This document shows positions 31,446 through 42,609 of a stretch of DNA of 64,000 nt, piece by piece. Origin of the DNA: Molanna angustata (taxonomy: Eukaryota; Arthropoda; Insecta; Trichoptera; Molannidae); the NCBI GenBank assembly GCA_963576475.1, contig OY754984.1:16683775-16747774 (forward strand). The letters are read 5' to 3'. Numbering within the stretch: position 1 is the first letter of the stretch; each line of letters opens with the position of its first letter. Both the position numbers and the translations under genes were made by a program. Under the pieces are notes generated by a model. The model ran no database searches. It saw nothing but the letters and a program-made list of their open reading frames with translations, and was not told the origin of the DNA.

Positions 31446-31825
31446 TATGGCCAGTTTCATAAAAATTAAAGGAGATTTAATGTCGACTTTAAAAAAAATG
31501 CGTTTCATGACAGCAAAATGTCACTTAAAGTCACTTTAATCTTAAGTCCAGTGTCTTGGTACTTTAGTCACTAAAGTCTTCTTTAAGAGTAGTTCATTGT
31601 TTTACCACCAGAGTGTGCTGCAATATGACAATGTTCAAGTCAATTGTCATTTCTTGTTGATGCCAATATTGTCAATTGAATGTTGACGATCATGTGCACA
31701 TTAGGTACTTACTAATATTCAATAGTTTTATTATTATTTAAACATTTTTTCCATAGATTTAAATAGCTATGTTTCCATTTATTTTAATAGCAATATTGCC
31801 AACTTTCAGGTATTTTGGTGACTTT

Positions 31826-31830
31826 TCTCC
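31826..31830. repeat. Target-site duplication (left) of the BEL element
   Basis: TCTCC, matched by 38043-38047. Five bases is usual for BEL/Pao. Confidence 0.85.
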
Positions 31831-32093
31831 TGTAGAAGCATATTTCCTTTAAATCCCTTCCATGCCATTGTCCCCTCACCGATGTATGAGAATTGTCACT
31901 TGTCAAAATAAATTTGGGTGACAATAAGTGTCAAGTGAAATTAACCAGTACAAGTTTGAAGACCACTGCGTGTGGATGTGTGTAAAATAAAAAATAATCA
32001 GTGAACCAGGAATATAGAAGCATCGGTGAGATCGTTTAAAAATACAGTCCACTACCTTCCATCTTTTATACCCATCACCTGATGTTTTCTACA
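31831..32093 (+). repeat. BEL/Pao 5' LTR
   Basis: 263 bp, TGTAGAAG...TTTCTACA. By eye it is identical to the 3' LTR at 37780-38042. It should contain promoter and polyadenylation signals; an AAAATAAAAAATAATC stretch near 31985 is a possible signal region. Confidence 0.95.
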
Positions 32094-32101
32094 TAATATT
32101 T

Positions 32102-32119
32102 TGGCCCTTCTAACCGAAT
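32102..32119 (+). promoter_or_regulatory. Probable primer-binding site
   Basis: TGGCCCTTCTAACCGAAT, eight bases after the 5' LTR, begins with TGG as expected for pairing to a tRNA 3' CCA. The tRNA was not identified. Confidence 0.55.
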
Positions 32120-32400
32120 TTGAAGTGTTTTTTTTTTTGTGTTATTTGTTGCGAATTCTGCATGTTGCGGTGGTTTCAAATAGTAATTTGTAGGTACTCA
32201 TTTTGTTACAATATTATGGTGATTAATTATCACATAATATTATTTTGTGATTATTGTGAGGTATAATAAGGTACCATATTAATGTTAATAACATTATTGT
32301 GAATGCAGTCGGGTAGAATAAAATACCACATTATTATTGATACAGTGAATTTGTGTTTGCATGCAATTATAGTTTATAAGTATAAGTTTAAAGTTTTAAA

Positions 32401-35400
32401 ATGGCTGATAACATTAAAGCAAGGATGTTAAATGCTATTTCTAGAATTAGGAATACATATGAATTAAGAGATCTGTGTGAAAAAGGCAATATCGAACGAG
32501 ATGAAATATTTTTAGCCAGGTGTCAGAGAGTTGATGAATGGTATAAATTGGTCAATGAATTAAGTGACAGCTTGATTGGAATATATACTGATACAAAATG
32601 TGATACAGAGTTGAAAGAGTTGAGTGAAATAATTCAGAAAAGTGACATTATGTATTTTGAAATAATGAGAATTAAAAATCGTTTATCTAATGGTGTGAAA
32701 ATAAATGCAACTGATGTATGTAATAAAATTCAGAGAGCTCCTATAGTAAATTTACCTGTTTTTGATTCCAACGTCGAAAATTGGAATTCGTTTCATGACA
32801 TGTTTGTGTCATTGATTCATGATAATATTGGATATACAGACATAGAAAAATTTCATTATTTGCGAACGTCCATAAAGGGATTTGCATCAACATTTGTTAA
32901 TTTACCACTGATTAGTGATAATTATAATATTGCTTGGAGTACATTGTGTGGACATTATACTAATACAAGATTACAATTTGAATATTACATGAATAAAATG
33001 TTTCAATGCAAATCTTTAGTTGGTGAAAATGTAGGGCAATTAAGCGAATTATATCACACATTTAATGAAAATATAGCTCTGTCAAATATGAAATGTGAAA
33101 AAATGTTAGATCAGGTATGGGGATTTATATTTATTAATAAATTGGATGAATCTACACGTCGAATAGTGGAAAGTAGATTAGATATTCAGGAAATTCCTTC
33201 AATAAATAGAATATTTGAAATAATTCGAAGTCAATTGCAAGTATTAAAATTTTCACGTCAGAGTAATTCACAAGTAAAGCGTAATAATTATAATCATAAA
33301 TCAGACAAAGGGTTTGTAGGTAATATTCGCCAACTTGAATGCTATATGTGTAAGGGTAGTCATACGATACACAATTGTGACACATTTATTAATAAAACTG
33401 TATCAGAGAGAAAGGATATTGTCTCTAAATTGAAATTATGTTTTTGTTGTTTTGGAAAACATCTGATAAAGGATTGTAAGTCTAACAAAAAGTGTCAAAC
33501 TTGTGATAGGAAACATAATGTTTTATTGCATACTGATAATTCATCGGTAGTAGGTATCTGCCATAAAGGGATTCGGGGTAATGAATCTATTGGTCAAGTG
33601 ATATTAGGAACAATTATAGGATATGTCCAGGGAAAAGATGGGCAATTTTATAAGGCCAAGTGTTTAGTTGATTCTGGAAGTCAGGTTACTTTGATGTCTG
33701 GGAAGTTTTGTAAGAATATAGGATTCTATACAAAAGGGCATTCTGTATCATTGACAACGCTGTCTTCTACTAATATTGATGTAAAGGGTTCTATGCAATT
33801 TTGTTTATTTAATAATAAATATAACAAGTCGCTATTTGTAAAGAGTGTAGTGGTGGATGCGCTTCCATCAAACTTGCCTAGGAGAGATTTATCTCATCAG
33901 TGTAGAGTTTTGACTCAAGATTTAGAATTGGCAGATAATGAATTTTGGAAAAGCAGTAATATTGATATATTATTAGGTGCTGACATGTATGGAAAATTGT
34001 TTACAGGAAATTGTAAAAAATTATCAGAAGATTTATATGCATTTGAGACCATATTTGGGTTTGTAATTTTAGGTCAAGATTTTGTACATGATAACAATGA
34101 GTTGTTAACATGTTTTGTATCATCTGATGTGTTAGATGAAAAATTAAAAGGGTTTTGGGAAATAGAAGAGGTAAACACAGTATCAAGTAGTAGGAAAATG
34201 TCACATTCGGATGAGGAATGTGTTCAGTTATACAATGATTTACATTATCGTAATGACGATGGTAGATTTGTAGTACCGCTCTTATTAAAAAAAGATATTC
34301 ACGTACCATGTGTTGGTACTTTTGGTTTTGCTCTTAAAATATTAACTAATATGGAAAGAAAATTTTGTAATAATTTGGAAATTAAACTTGAATATACAAA
34401 GTTCATGAAGGAATATGAGATGTTAGGACACATGAAAGAAGTTCCTTTACAAGGCGATCCAAATGTATATTATATTCCTCATCACTGTGTTCTGAAACCT
34501 GATAGTTTATCTACTAAATTGAGAGTTGTTTTTGATGGCAGTTCTAATACGAACGCAACTGGTGCATTAAACAAATATTTACATGTAGGTCCAAAGTTGC
34601 AAAAGGATATAATCGAATTATTGTTAAAGTTTAGAATCTATAAAATCGGGTTTTCTGCTGACATAACTAAAATGTATAGACAAATATCTATCAGGCAAGA
34701 AGATAGAAGATATCAGCATGTATTGTGGCGAGAAGATCCGTCACAACCTGTCAAAGAATATGAGTTATGCACTGTGACATATGGTTTAGGAAGCTCACCC
34801 TATAATGCAATTCAAACAATAAATCAGTTAGCTTTGGATGAAAGTGATAAATACCCATTAGGTGCTAAAGCTCTTCATAATAGTACATATGTAGATGATA
34901 TTATATGCGGTGATCATAATATTGAAGATGCTATTATTTTACGAGATCAGTTGATTTCTATTTTACGAAGTGGTTGTTTTGAATTGTCAAAATGGGCAAC
35001 TAACTGTCCTGAATTTATTCAAGATTTTAATAAATCTGATAGCAGTGTGATCTGTTTTGCTGAAGACAGTAATCATATTAAATTATTAGGAATTAAATGG
35101 GATTTTGTGAATGATGTTTTTAGTTATCAGGTTAAGAAAATTGATATTAAATATACAAAGCGTATGATTCTATCGGTCGTTTCATCTATATATGACCCTG
35201 TAGGATGGATCACTCCGTTTACATTTTCATTGAAAAGTTTCATTCAAAATTTGTGGAAAATGAAATTGCGATGGGATGATATTATTCCAGAATCCACGAA
35301 AGTCCAGTGGAATAAAATAGTTGATCAAATGTCTTTATTAGAGGAATTTAAATTGAATAGGTTTTTTGGAACTAGCGTTGATAGTCAGTGTTATTTAGTT

Positions 35401-37440
35401 GGCTTTTCTGACGCCTCTAATGACGGATATAGCGCTGTTTGTTATTTGGTTACTGAGGATAGTAAACAAATATCTCTGGTGACTGCCAAGTCTAAGGTTG
35501 CTCCAATTAAGATGCAAACGATACCACGCTTGGAGCTCTGTGGTGCATTATTATTATCAAAATTAATTAAATATACTTTATCTGTATTTCAAGATGCAAT
35601 TATTATAAAGGATGTATATATGTACACAGATTCTAGTATTGTTTTGTCGTGGCTTAAAACACCATCATATCTATTAAAATTATTTGTTGCAAATCGAATA
35701 GAACGTATTTGGGAAAACGTGCCTCATGGAAAATGGTTTCATGTGAGATCTCAATGTAATCCAGCAGATTGTGCATCTAGAGGATTATATCCAGAAGAAT
35801 TAGTTGGTCACACGTTGTGGATAAACGGTCCAGAGTGGCTGTTAGAACCTGTTGACAGATGGCCACGGTGTGATGATTATATTGTACCTGCACAATTGCC
35901 AGAATATAAAGGGTTAGTTAATCAATCTAATGCTTTAATTTTAGAAGATAAAGATAGATTAGGATTGTATAACATAACTAATAAATATACAAAGTTAACA
36001 CGTGTAGTAGCTTGGATTTTAAGGTTTAAAAATAATTGTCTGTTGAATGTTAATAATTGCACTAAAGGAGATTTGTGTAATAGGGAAATGGAAATTAGTT
36101 TACAAGCAATTATAAAATATGATCAGAGTTTACATTTTATGAAGGATATTAATATGTTAAAATACAAAAATCAATGCGATAATCCTCAACTGCAGAAGTT
36201 GAATTGTTTTATAGATAAACAGGGACTTGTCAGAGTGGGCGGAAGAATTAGATATTCTGCACTACCCGATAAAATGAAATTTCCAATATTGTTGCATAAG
36301 CATAGTGAGTTTGGAAAATTATTGATAAATTATTTTCATATATCATATTTGCACGTGGGTCCCAGATCACTGCAACATTTAATACAACGGAAATATTGGA
36401 TTGTTTCAGCGAGAAATAGAATTAAGTCTGTTTTGTCAAAGTGTCTTGTGTGTAAGCGATTTAGTATTTCACCAGTGCAGCCAATAATGGCTGACTTGCC
36501 AGCTATTCGGGTTACTCGTCATCGACCATTCATAAACGTATCAATTGACTTAGGCGGGCCGTTTATTTTGAAGGAAAATAAACGTCGCAATTCGAAAACG
36601 TATAAGACATACTTTTGTGTTTTCGTATGTATGACTACAAAGGCCATACATATTGAAATTGTCAATGAATTATCTACTAGTGCATTTATTGCTTGCTTAG
36701 AGAGATTTGTATCTCGACGTGGTTTATGTACTACAGTATATAGCGATTGCGGAACAAATTTGATTGGCACACGTAAATATTTGACTGGAGTTTTTAAATT
36801 TTATAATGACTGTATCCAGGATACAGATTTTCGAAATTTCTGTCTCGAAAAATGCATCGATTGGCATTTGAATCCTCCTAAAGGTCCACATTTTGGTGGC
36901 CTACATGAGATCAACGTAAGATCTATAAAGTATCACTTAAAGCGAGTTGTTGGCAACCAAGTGATGACTTATGAGGAATTTAATACAGTATTAATTAAGA
37001 TCGAGGCGGTAGTGAATTCGAGACCACTTGTTCCAATGTGTAATGATATTGACAGCGTAGATGCCTTAACGCCAGCTCACTTTATTATAAGTGAGGTATT
37101 GGTTGGTATTCCAGAGTATGACGTCACAGATATTAAATTGAATAGGTTAGATAGATGGCAGATGATCACAAGAATGTATCAGGATTTTTGGAAACGTTGG
37201 AGTGTGGAATACCTCACTTCACTTCAACAGCGTGAAAAGTGGTTCACTTCAGTGCCTAATATACAGGTGGGAGATTTAGTGTTAGTGAAACAAGAAAGGC
37301 TACATCCTTTACAATGGAAATTGGGAAGAATTGTGGCTACCATGCCAGGAAAGGATAATATTGTACGGGTGGTAAAAGTTAAGACAAAAGAGGGAATATT
37401 TGTTCGACCTGTTGTGAAAATATGTCCCTTAGATGTTTAA
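32401..37440 (+). CDS. gag-pol: BEL/Pao Gag-Pol polyprotein
   Basis: 1679 residues from the ATG at 32401, no stop or frameshift. Gag (about 1-300; FDSNVENWNSFHDMF fits the DUF1759 region) is followed by Cys/His knuckles (CYMCKGSHTIHNC at about 315, CFCCFGKHLIKDC, CQTCDRKHNVLLH), an aspartic protease (LVDSGSQVTLMS, near 422), and reverse transcriptase (VFDGSSNTNATGALN, SADITKMYRQI, YGLGSSPYNAIQ, catalytic YVDD near 830). RNase H (VGFSDASNDGYS, YTDSSIVLSWLK) follows, then the integrase zinc-binding region (about 1295-1355) and the catalytic core with D1383, D1449 and E1503. The C-terminal VGDLVLVKQE...WKLGRI segment matches the family's DUF5641. It is the whole replication machinery in one protein, processed by its own protease. 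Confidence 0.96.
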   Translation: MADNIKARMLNAISRIRNTYELRDLCEKGNIERDEIFLARCQRVDEWYKLVNELSDSLIGIYTDTKCDTELKELSEIIQKSDIMYFEIMRIKNRLSNGVKINATDVCNKIQRAPIVNLPVFDSNVENWNSFHDMFVSLIHDNIGYTDIEKFHYLRTSIKGFASTFVNLPLISDNYNIAWSTLCGHYTNTRLQFEYYMNKMFQCKSLVGENVGQLSELYHTFNENIALSNMKCEKMLDQVWGFIFINKLDESTRRIVESRLDIQEIPSINRIFEIIRSQLQVLKFSRQSNSQVKRNNYNHKSDKGFVGNIRQLECYMCKGSHTIHNCDTFINKTVSERKDIVSKLKLCFCCFGKHLIKDCKSNKKCQTCDRKHNVLLHTDNSSVVGICHKGIRGNESIGQVILGTIIGYVQGKDGQFYKAKCLVDSGSQVTLMSGKFCKNIGFYTKGHSVSLTTLSSTNIDVKGSMQFCLFNNKYNKSLFVKSVVVDALPSNLPRRDLSHQCRVLTQDLELADNEFWKSSNIDILLGADMYGKLFTGNCKKLSEDLYAFETIFGFVILGQDFVHDNNELLTCFVSSDVLDEKLKGFWEIEEVNTVSSSRKMSHSDEECVQLYNDLHYRNDDGRFVVPLLLKKDIHVPCVGTFGFALKILTNMERKFCNNLEIKLEYTKFMKEYEMLGHMKEVPLQGDPNVYYIPHHCVLKPDSLSTKLRVVFDGSSNTNATGALNKYLHVGPKLQKDIIELLLKFRIYKIGFSADITKMYRQISIRQEDRRYQHVLWREDPSQPVKEYELCTVTYGLGSSPYNAIQTINQLALDESDKYPLGAKALHNSTYVDDIICGDHNIEDAIILRDQLISILRSGCFELSKWATNCPEFIQDFNKSDSSVICFAEDSNHIKLLGIKWDFVNDVFSYQVKKIDIKYTKRMILSVVSSIYDPVGWITPFTFSLKSFIQNLWKMKLRWDDIIPESTKVQWNKIVDQMSLLEEFKLNRFFGTSVDSQCYLVGFSDASNDGYSAVCYLVTEDSKQISLVTAKSKVAPIKMQTIPRLELCGALLLSKLIKYTLSVFQDAIIIKDVYMYTDSSIVLSWLKTPSYLLKLFVANRIERIWENVPHGKWFHVRSQCNPADCASRGLYPEELVGHTLWINGPEWLLEPVDRWPRCDDYIVPAQLPEYKGLVNQSNALILEDKDRLGLYNITNKYTKLTRVVAWILRFKNNCLLNVNNCTKGDLCNREMEISLQAIIKYDQSLHFMKDINMLKYKNQCDNPQLQKLNCFIDKQGLVRVGGRIRYSALPDKMKFPILLHKHSEFGKLLINYFHISYLHVGPRSLQHLIQRKYWIVSARNRIKSVLSKCLVCKRFSISPVQPIMADLPAIRVTRHRPFINVSIDLGGPFILKENKRRNSKTYKTYFCVFVCMTTKAIHIEIVNELSTSAFIACLERFVSRRGLCTTVYSDCGTNLIGTRKYLTGVFKFYNDCIQDTDFRNFCLEKCIDWHLNPPKGPHFGGLHEINVRSIKYHLKRVVGNQVMTYEEFNTVLIKIEAVVNSRPLVPMCNDIDSVDALTPAHFIISEVLVGIPEYDVTDIKLNRLDRWQMITRMYQDFWKRWSVEYLTSLQQREKWFTSVPNIQVGDLVLVKQERLHPLQWKLGRIVATMPGKDNIVRVVKVKTKEGIFVRPVVKICPLDV

Positions 37441-37767
37441 TAGAAATAGTTAAGAATAATGTTAGTCTTATAGTTTTAGTTGGTTATTATAACAATTAAG
37501 TTAAATGTGTTTTCGTTATGACAGAAAGGTCTGTCAATTGTTTTCATTGATATAGTCTGTGAACTATCTTTTTGAATTTTTTTTTAATGTGAATTTGTTG
37601 TGGATAGTATGTTATTGAATTTTTTTTGTGTGTTTGTAATTTCATGAATTGGACAATGTGGAGTTTTATTTTGTGATGGCTGCATTAGTGATATGAGTTT
37701 GTTAAAGGTTAATTTTGTTTGTGGCCACCGTGATATGTACAATTCGTCAAATTTTGTTTAAAATTTG

Positions 37768-37779
37768 AGTGGGCGGTTA
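37768..37779 (+). promoter_or_regulatory. Polypurine tract region before the 3' LTR
   Basis: GAGTGGGCGGTTA directly precedes TGTAGAAG. The G-rich GTGGGCGG core next to the LTR is the usual plus-strand primer form in BEL/Pao elements. Confidence 0.65.
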
Positions 37780-38042
37780 TGTAGAAGCATATTTCCTTTA
37801 AATCCCTTCCATGCCATTGTCCCCTCACCGATGTATGAGAATTGTCACTTGTCAAAATAAATTTGGGTGACAATAAGTGTCAAGTGAAATTAACCAGTAC
37901 AAGTTTGAAGACCACTGCGTGTGGATGTGTGTAAAATAAAAAATAATCAGTGAACCAGGAATATAGAAGCATCGGTGAGATCGTTTAAAAATACAGTCCA
38001 CTACCTTCCATCTTTTATACCCATCACCTGATGTTTTCTACA
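37780..38042 (+). repeat. BEL/Pao 3' LTR
   Basis: 263 bp, reads the same as 31831-32093 throughout by eye. Confidence 0.95.
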
Positions 38043-38047
38043 TCTCC
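38043..38047. repeat. Target-site duplication (right) of the BEL element
   Basis: TCTCC, as at 31826-31830. Confidence 0.85.
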
Positions 38048-38167
38048 CTTTTACTAAAGTACGCGGCATTATTATTTATGAAGCGCAACGACTTAAATGC
38101 GTCTTTAAATTTTTAAAGAACCTTTAACTAAAGGGTCCTTTTGCTGCTTTTTATGAAACTGGCTGTG

Positions 38168-38175
38168 AGTCAACT
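38168..38175. repeat. 8-bp target-site duplication (right) of the MITE
   Basis: AGTCAACT, as at 31438-31445. Confidence 0.75.
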
Positions 38176-39264
38176 AAAAGTGTAAAATAAACAGTAAAAC
38201 TGTTTTTGAATGTATCCTTTACACAAAAGTGCTTGCACTCTTGTAAAGGACAATAATAATATGGTATTTTTAGAGTGTTTCTTGTGATTGAATTTTTGAA
38301 TGTGTTGTATTATATAACTAAAATAATGATGATAAAAAATACAACAAAAAAAGTAAGGTAAAAGGGCATTTAAAAGTCCTCCGTGTCAATTAAAAGTAAC
38401 AATGAAATAATATATATTCTCAATTTAGTGAAAGACAATTGAATAATAGTCTACTAGATGTCTGGATTTTAATTCTGGTCTAGAATCAGTTCTTTAATAG
38501 ATTTGGTGAGAGCCTTAATTAAATTAGTCTTGAATCATTAATTACGCTGACGGGTCAGTTCGGAGATATTTTTCGGTTTTGGGACATATCGCATATAAAA
38601 TTATTCAGTCAGAAAATTTATAATTTACCACTATCCTTCGCCTGAAGCTATTTTTTTCCAATAATAATAATAATATAATATTAAATTTGTAAAGACGTCT
38701 TTATCATTTCAATGTCGCTGTATTTCAGCTCCTGTTAGATTCCAACCAGAATCTAATAAATGACATAGAGGTTTAAGAGGCTATAGTAGGCTATATAGTA
38801 TATTTTGAAAATAATTTCCCCAGTACCCTCAAAAGATAGGTACGTCTTACAAATAAAGAACAGTTTATATTTACATATTTATTCTTTTGCATAATATTTT
38901 TTAAATTAGAATTTGTTTGATACTTTTCTTGTAAAATTGCTTTTAGTAAAACCCTTTTGTATTTTTTTTATTATAAGTATTTAAAAAACTGCAAGGCATA
39001 CCTATGAAGAAGATTATTACAACAAACGAAAATGAATATGAAAATCTGCCGGCTGAGTTTTAAATATTATGGTATTTTAATTAGGTACTATTCTTGCTAT
39101 TTAAAAAAACCTCTAAATTTTACCTTTTTTTCACGAAAAAAGGTTGTATATCACATATTAGGTGATACACAATATTGGTTCTTGCTTTATACATTAGATG
39201 GTAATTTAGCGTACATTTTTGTGTACATCCGTATACTCATACTACAATAATAATAATAATAATG
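38176..39264. other. AT-rich unassigned stretch
   Basis: No gene seen. An (AAT)n microsatellite lies at about 38658-38680 and another at 39246-39262. Confidence 0.35.
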
Positions 39265-39340
39265 AACACTACCTTGCACCCTGCGCAAGTGGCAAGTTTA
39301 TTGCCGTATGGCAATATCTTCCAACTAACCAGTGTATGAA
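39265..39340 (-). repeat. LINE 3'-end stem-loop motif with (ATT)n tail
   Basis: Contains CTTGCACC, GCGCAAGTGGCAAGTTTATT, the stem ATTGCCGTATGGCAAT and CTTCCAACTAACCAGTG. It is near identical to 63165-63228. On the minus strand the stem-loop leads into an (ATT)n run (39246-39262), which looks like the 3' tail of a non-LTR element whose body is missing. Confidence 0.65.
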
Positions 39341-39839
39341 TAATCAGGGTATACAAAGGCCTTAAAGCTGCTGGATGCCATTTTAATTAATATAAATCAA
39401 ATAATCACGTGCCTCGAGTTCCTAGTTCTCCTGTAATATTCCAATTTCGTCTCTATTGAGATATTAAAAATTTGTCAAAAAATATAAATATAGTTGTGGG
39501 TAGAAGTAACATTTCAAGTATTTATCAAAGGTAACAATAGCGTGTCCGTGACAAAAACATATTTCTACCTTTAAATTGATAGATAAATTTCTGTAAATCA
39601 AAGTTGAGTATATAGGTAAAGATTGATTATGAAACGAAATATTTCTTACTGAATATCTGCTTTTATTGCAATAAAACAATTTCAACTGAATATTAATAAA
39701 AAAATAGTATAGGTATAACTTACGTGTAAGAATCGAATGATTAAAATAAGGAGTTGCTTGAAAATATCGACTTGTCTCGGAGGCGGCAAAGGCACGAATG
39801 CTAAATTATTGATAAATTTCTTCCGTGTTCCATGTAGAA
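39341..39839. other. AT-rich unassigned stretch
   Basis: No ORF or repeat family recognised. Confidence 0.3.
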
Positions 39840-39844
39840 TACGG

Positions 39845-40030
39845 CCTACTCTCCACGTAAACAGCATGTCATGCGCATGCTTTCGTCAATTGACGAATGC
39901 AAGACGAATGATTGCATCTTTAATAGAATCAATCAAAAATGTGTCCACGCTGCTTCACGCACCGCATGACGAATGCATGACGTGCGGTTGTCACGACGTT
40001 GCCGCTCCGTGGACACAGTTTTGATTTTTT
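39845..40030. mobile_element. Small inverted-repeat element, GC-richer centre
   Basis: AATCAAAAATGTGTCCACGCT (39927) and CCGTGGACACAGTTTTGATT (40005) are imperfect inverted arms around a GC-richer centre with repeated GCATGACGAATGCATGACG words. Similar GACGAATGCA words continue to 39880. Probably a small MITE; exact ends not fixed. Confidence 0.5.
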
Positions 40031-40379
40031 CTATGCAAGAGATTTTCAGAGATTTCAAATATTATACATATTATATCCATAATTGCGACAAAAATAAAAA
40101 AAAAATGTTAACATTACTTTTATTGATATAGAATATTTGAAACCATAACAATGTTGAGAGAGTATGGAATAAAATAATAGTTTGTATTTCACTGTTTATT
40201 TAAAGCAGTTACTTCGCAGTTATCTATGTTTATACTTATATCGGCACAGAAACCGGCAAACTTCTTTAGCCCTTTAATCATGAATTAGAGCGGTATGCGC
40301 ATACATTTTATTAACGAAGTAAAAAAAACACTTACCTACATATTTGCAAATCTAGTTCATCTTTTCCTATCGGTGTAAC
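40031..40379. other. AT-rich unassigned stretch
   Basis: Nothing recognised. Confidence 0.3.
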
Positions 40380-40901
40380 TTATTGCCTTACGCACTCCTT
40401 TGTGTTGACCTCTAGATGGGCTCGTTCATTAATCATACTGGCCAGGAGCCATTGGACATACCAGGAGGTGCTCGCTGTTCTGCGTTTGTCCACAGTCGGA
40501 CAACGCGTCTTCAGCCATTCCCCATATTTGGAGGTTTTTCCTTCGACCCCAGTCCTAATTATGTTGAGGGTTTTCCACATTGGCCACGGTTGGTCATGTC
40601 CTGGGGGTAGTGTTTCATCTGGTGTATTAAAAATTGTTCCTTGTGTGGCCTCCATTGTGTCCCTCCACACGTGCACTCTTGCAGTTTTAGTATCTGCTAG
40701 GGGTGTACGGTCGTGTTTTGGAAACTCCTCCGAGATTTGAGACGTCCAAGTGGTGGTTGGTGTCCATACAGCATGTGTCGCTGATCTTTGATCTGTTTGC
40801 TTCTTTTCATTCGTGCTGTTTGGCAGGGCAATTCCACTGAGAGCGTACAGCTTACTAGAGAGTGTCGGTTTGAGGCATCCCGTTATTAATCTATTTGCCA
40901 C
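40380..40901 (-). pseudogene. Non-LTR reverse transcriptase C-terminal fragment
   Basis: A 173-residue open frame whose ANRLITGCLKPT and LYALSGIALP match the segment after the RT domain of many non-LTR ORF2 proteins, and whose WPMWKTLNIIRTGVEGKTSK fits the following W..LN.IR.G.G.....L.KWG pattern. The Cys/His knuckle that normally follows is replaced by unrelated residues, so the end is degenerate. No upstream RT is present. A 5'-truncated copy, clade not assigned. Confidence 0.7.
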
Positions 40902-41786
40902 ATTTAGGCAAAATCTATTTGGCGGTAAATATCAAACGGTAAACATTTGTTGGTGAACATTCCCATATTTTGAACCGAATAGACCAGTCCGGTAGATATT
41001 CTTACCGCGTAAGGGAGTGTTAACTGCGAAGGCAACGAATCTGGATGAAATATTATTGAACAAAAGATGGCTGAACTCGAACGTTTAATAAAAAAGAAAG
41101 ACAATTAATATCTGGCTTTTTGCACATTTCATTATCAACCATTGAAATACGGGGTTAAATAATGTCATTTTGTAGCGTGGAGAATTCGATTCAAACATAT
41201 TTACTGTTTTATTACGATAAATTAAATTCGAATGAAACTGGGTTGAAATCCTGTCTTAGTTGAACTCGTTACAATAATATGACTATGTTTTTTTTATTAT
41301 AAGGAATACCTATAAATATTTTTGAACCTTGAGGTACATAAATTTATAAACAATTTTGTTCGTTTTAAGCCACGTGTAAGTCATTTAATACGACCAGTTT
41401 CCAAGTACCCGCTTGTTCTTCAGCACGAATGGCGATTGAATAATATTCAAAATATTTATTCAAAGGTTTGCTTCACGTCAAAATGCACCTTTTCATATAG
41501 AGAATCTTCGAAGTAATTTCATTATTAACTCACCAATACATACATATGTAGATTGCACCGCCATGGAAACCAATATAGTGCTGTTGATATATAATATTTA
41601 ATGTACACACTATAGATGGTTTCAAAAGGATGCTTATCACAAATTATATTTTTCGTTTTTTGCTTTGCTTATTTTTCTTGTTTAAATAGAATGTGTAATA
41701 CTGTTCATTTTTTTTTCTTCTTCTTTTTATGTCTAGTTTTTTTTACTTGTTTTTTATCGTTTATCGTTTATCTCTATTTTCTTTTA
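40902..41786. other. AT-rich unassigned stretch
   Basis: No gene or known repeat seen. Confidence 0.3.
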
Positions 41787-42279
41787 TAATATTGTATTAT
41801 ATTCCTTTCTTTAACTACATTTTTATTATTGATGTATTTGCGCTTTTATAATATTGTATTATATTCCTTTCTTTAACTACATTTTTATTATTGATGTATT
41901 TGCGCTTTTATAATATTGTATTATATTCCTTTCTTTAACTACATTTTTATTATTGATGTATTTGCGCTTTTATAATATTGTATTATATTCCTTTCTTTAA
42001 CTACATTTTTATTATTGATGTATTTGCGCTTTTATAATATTGTATTATATTCCTTTCTTTAACTACATTTTTATTATTGATGAATTTGCGCTTTTATAAT
42101 ATTGTATTATATTCCTTTCTTTAACTACATTTTTATTATTGATGTATTTGCGCTTTTATAATATTGTATTATATTCCTTTCTTTAACTACATTTTTATTA
42201 TTGATGTATTTGCGCTTTTATAATATTGTATTATATTCCTTTCTTTAACTACATTTTTATTATTGATGTATTTGCGCTT
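41787..42279 (+). repeat. 62-bp tandem repeat, about eight copies
   Basis: The unit contains TATAATATTGTATTATATTC, CTTTCTTTAACTACA and TTATTGATGTATTTGCGC. Copies are nearly identical (one GATGAATTTG variant), spaced exactly 62 bp. Confidence 0.95.
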
Positions 42280-42372
42280 ATTATTTTTTTGTGGCTACAT
42301 TGTTATTATTTATATTGTATTTTATTGAAAATACCCTATTTAGGGCGTACATATATAATAAATAAATAAATA
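42280..42372 (+). other. Probable LINE 3' tail next to the 62-bp array
   Basis: TACCCTATTTAGGGCGTACA followed by ATATATAATAAATAAATAAA resembles a non-LTR 3' end. The 62-bp array may lie in its 3' UTR. Confidence 0.4.
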
Positions 42373-42609
42373 TATAAAAGGTCAATTAAGTCAAAGTATT
42401 TTTCCTTAGTTTTGATACCTTTATAAGGAAATTCTCACCCGCCCCCCTTCGCTGGATGTGCCGTGTTGGTAGGTATGTATGTGTAATAGTTTTGATAGTG
42501 AATGGATTTTTTTGTGTTGGTAAAAAAAAAACATAAAAAAGCATAATACAAGCATATTTTTTTTAATTTAATAGGAATAAAAAAGTACGTATGTACATAT
42601 TTATGTTTA

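Larger units (their letters stand above)
31831..38042 (+). mobile_element. Intact BEL/Pao LTR retrotransposon
   Basis: 6.2 kb: 5' LTR, primer-binding site, one long Gag-Pol ORF, polypurine tract, 3' LTR, with TCTCC duplicated at both ends. LTRs that look identical plus an unbroken ORF point to a very recent insertion. It lies inside a MITE at 31446-38167, so the MITE is older. No envelope ORF follows pol. Confidence 0.95.
31446..38167. mobile_element. hAT-like MITE split by the BEL/Pao insertion
   Basis: The left end (TATGGCCAGTTTCATAAA) and right end (reverse complement CACAGCCAGTTTCATAAA) form terminal inverted repeats, flanked by AGTCAACT on both sides. Removing the BEL element and one TCTCC leaves about 505 bp with no transposase. 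Many TTAAAGT/ACTTTAA words lie near both ends. An 8-bp target duplication fits hAT-type transposition; the family is not certain. Confidence 0.75.

Noticed and set aside
41787..42279. Regular repeats resembling a CRISPR array
   Set aside because: The units are contiguous 62-bp tandem copies without unique spacers, in a eukaryotic transposon-rich setting.
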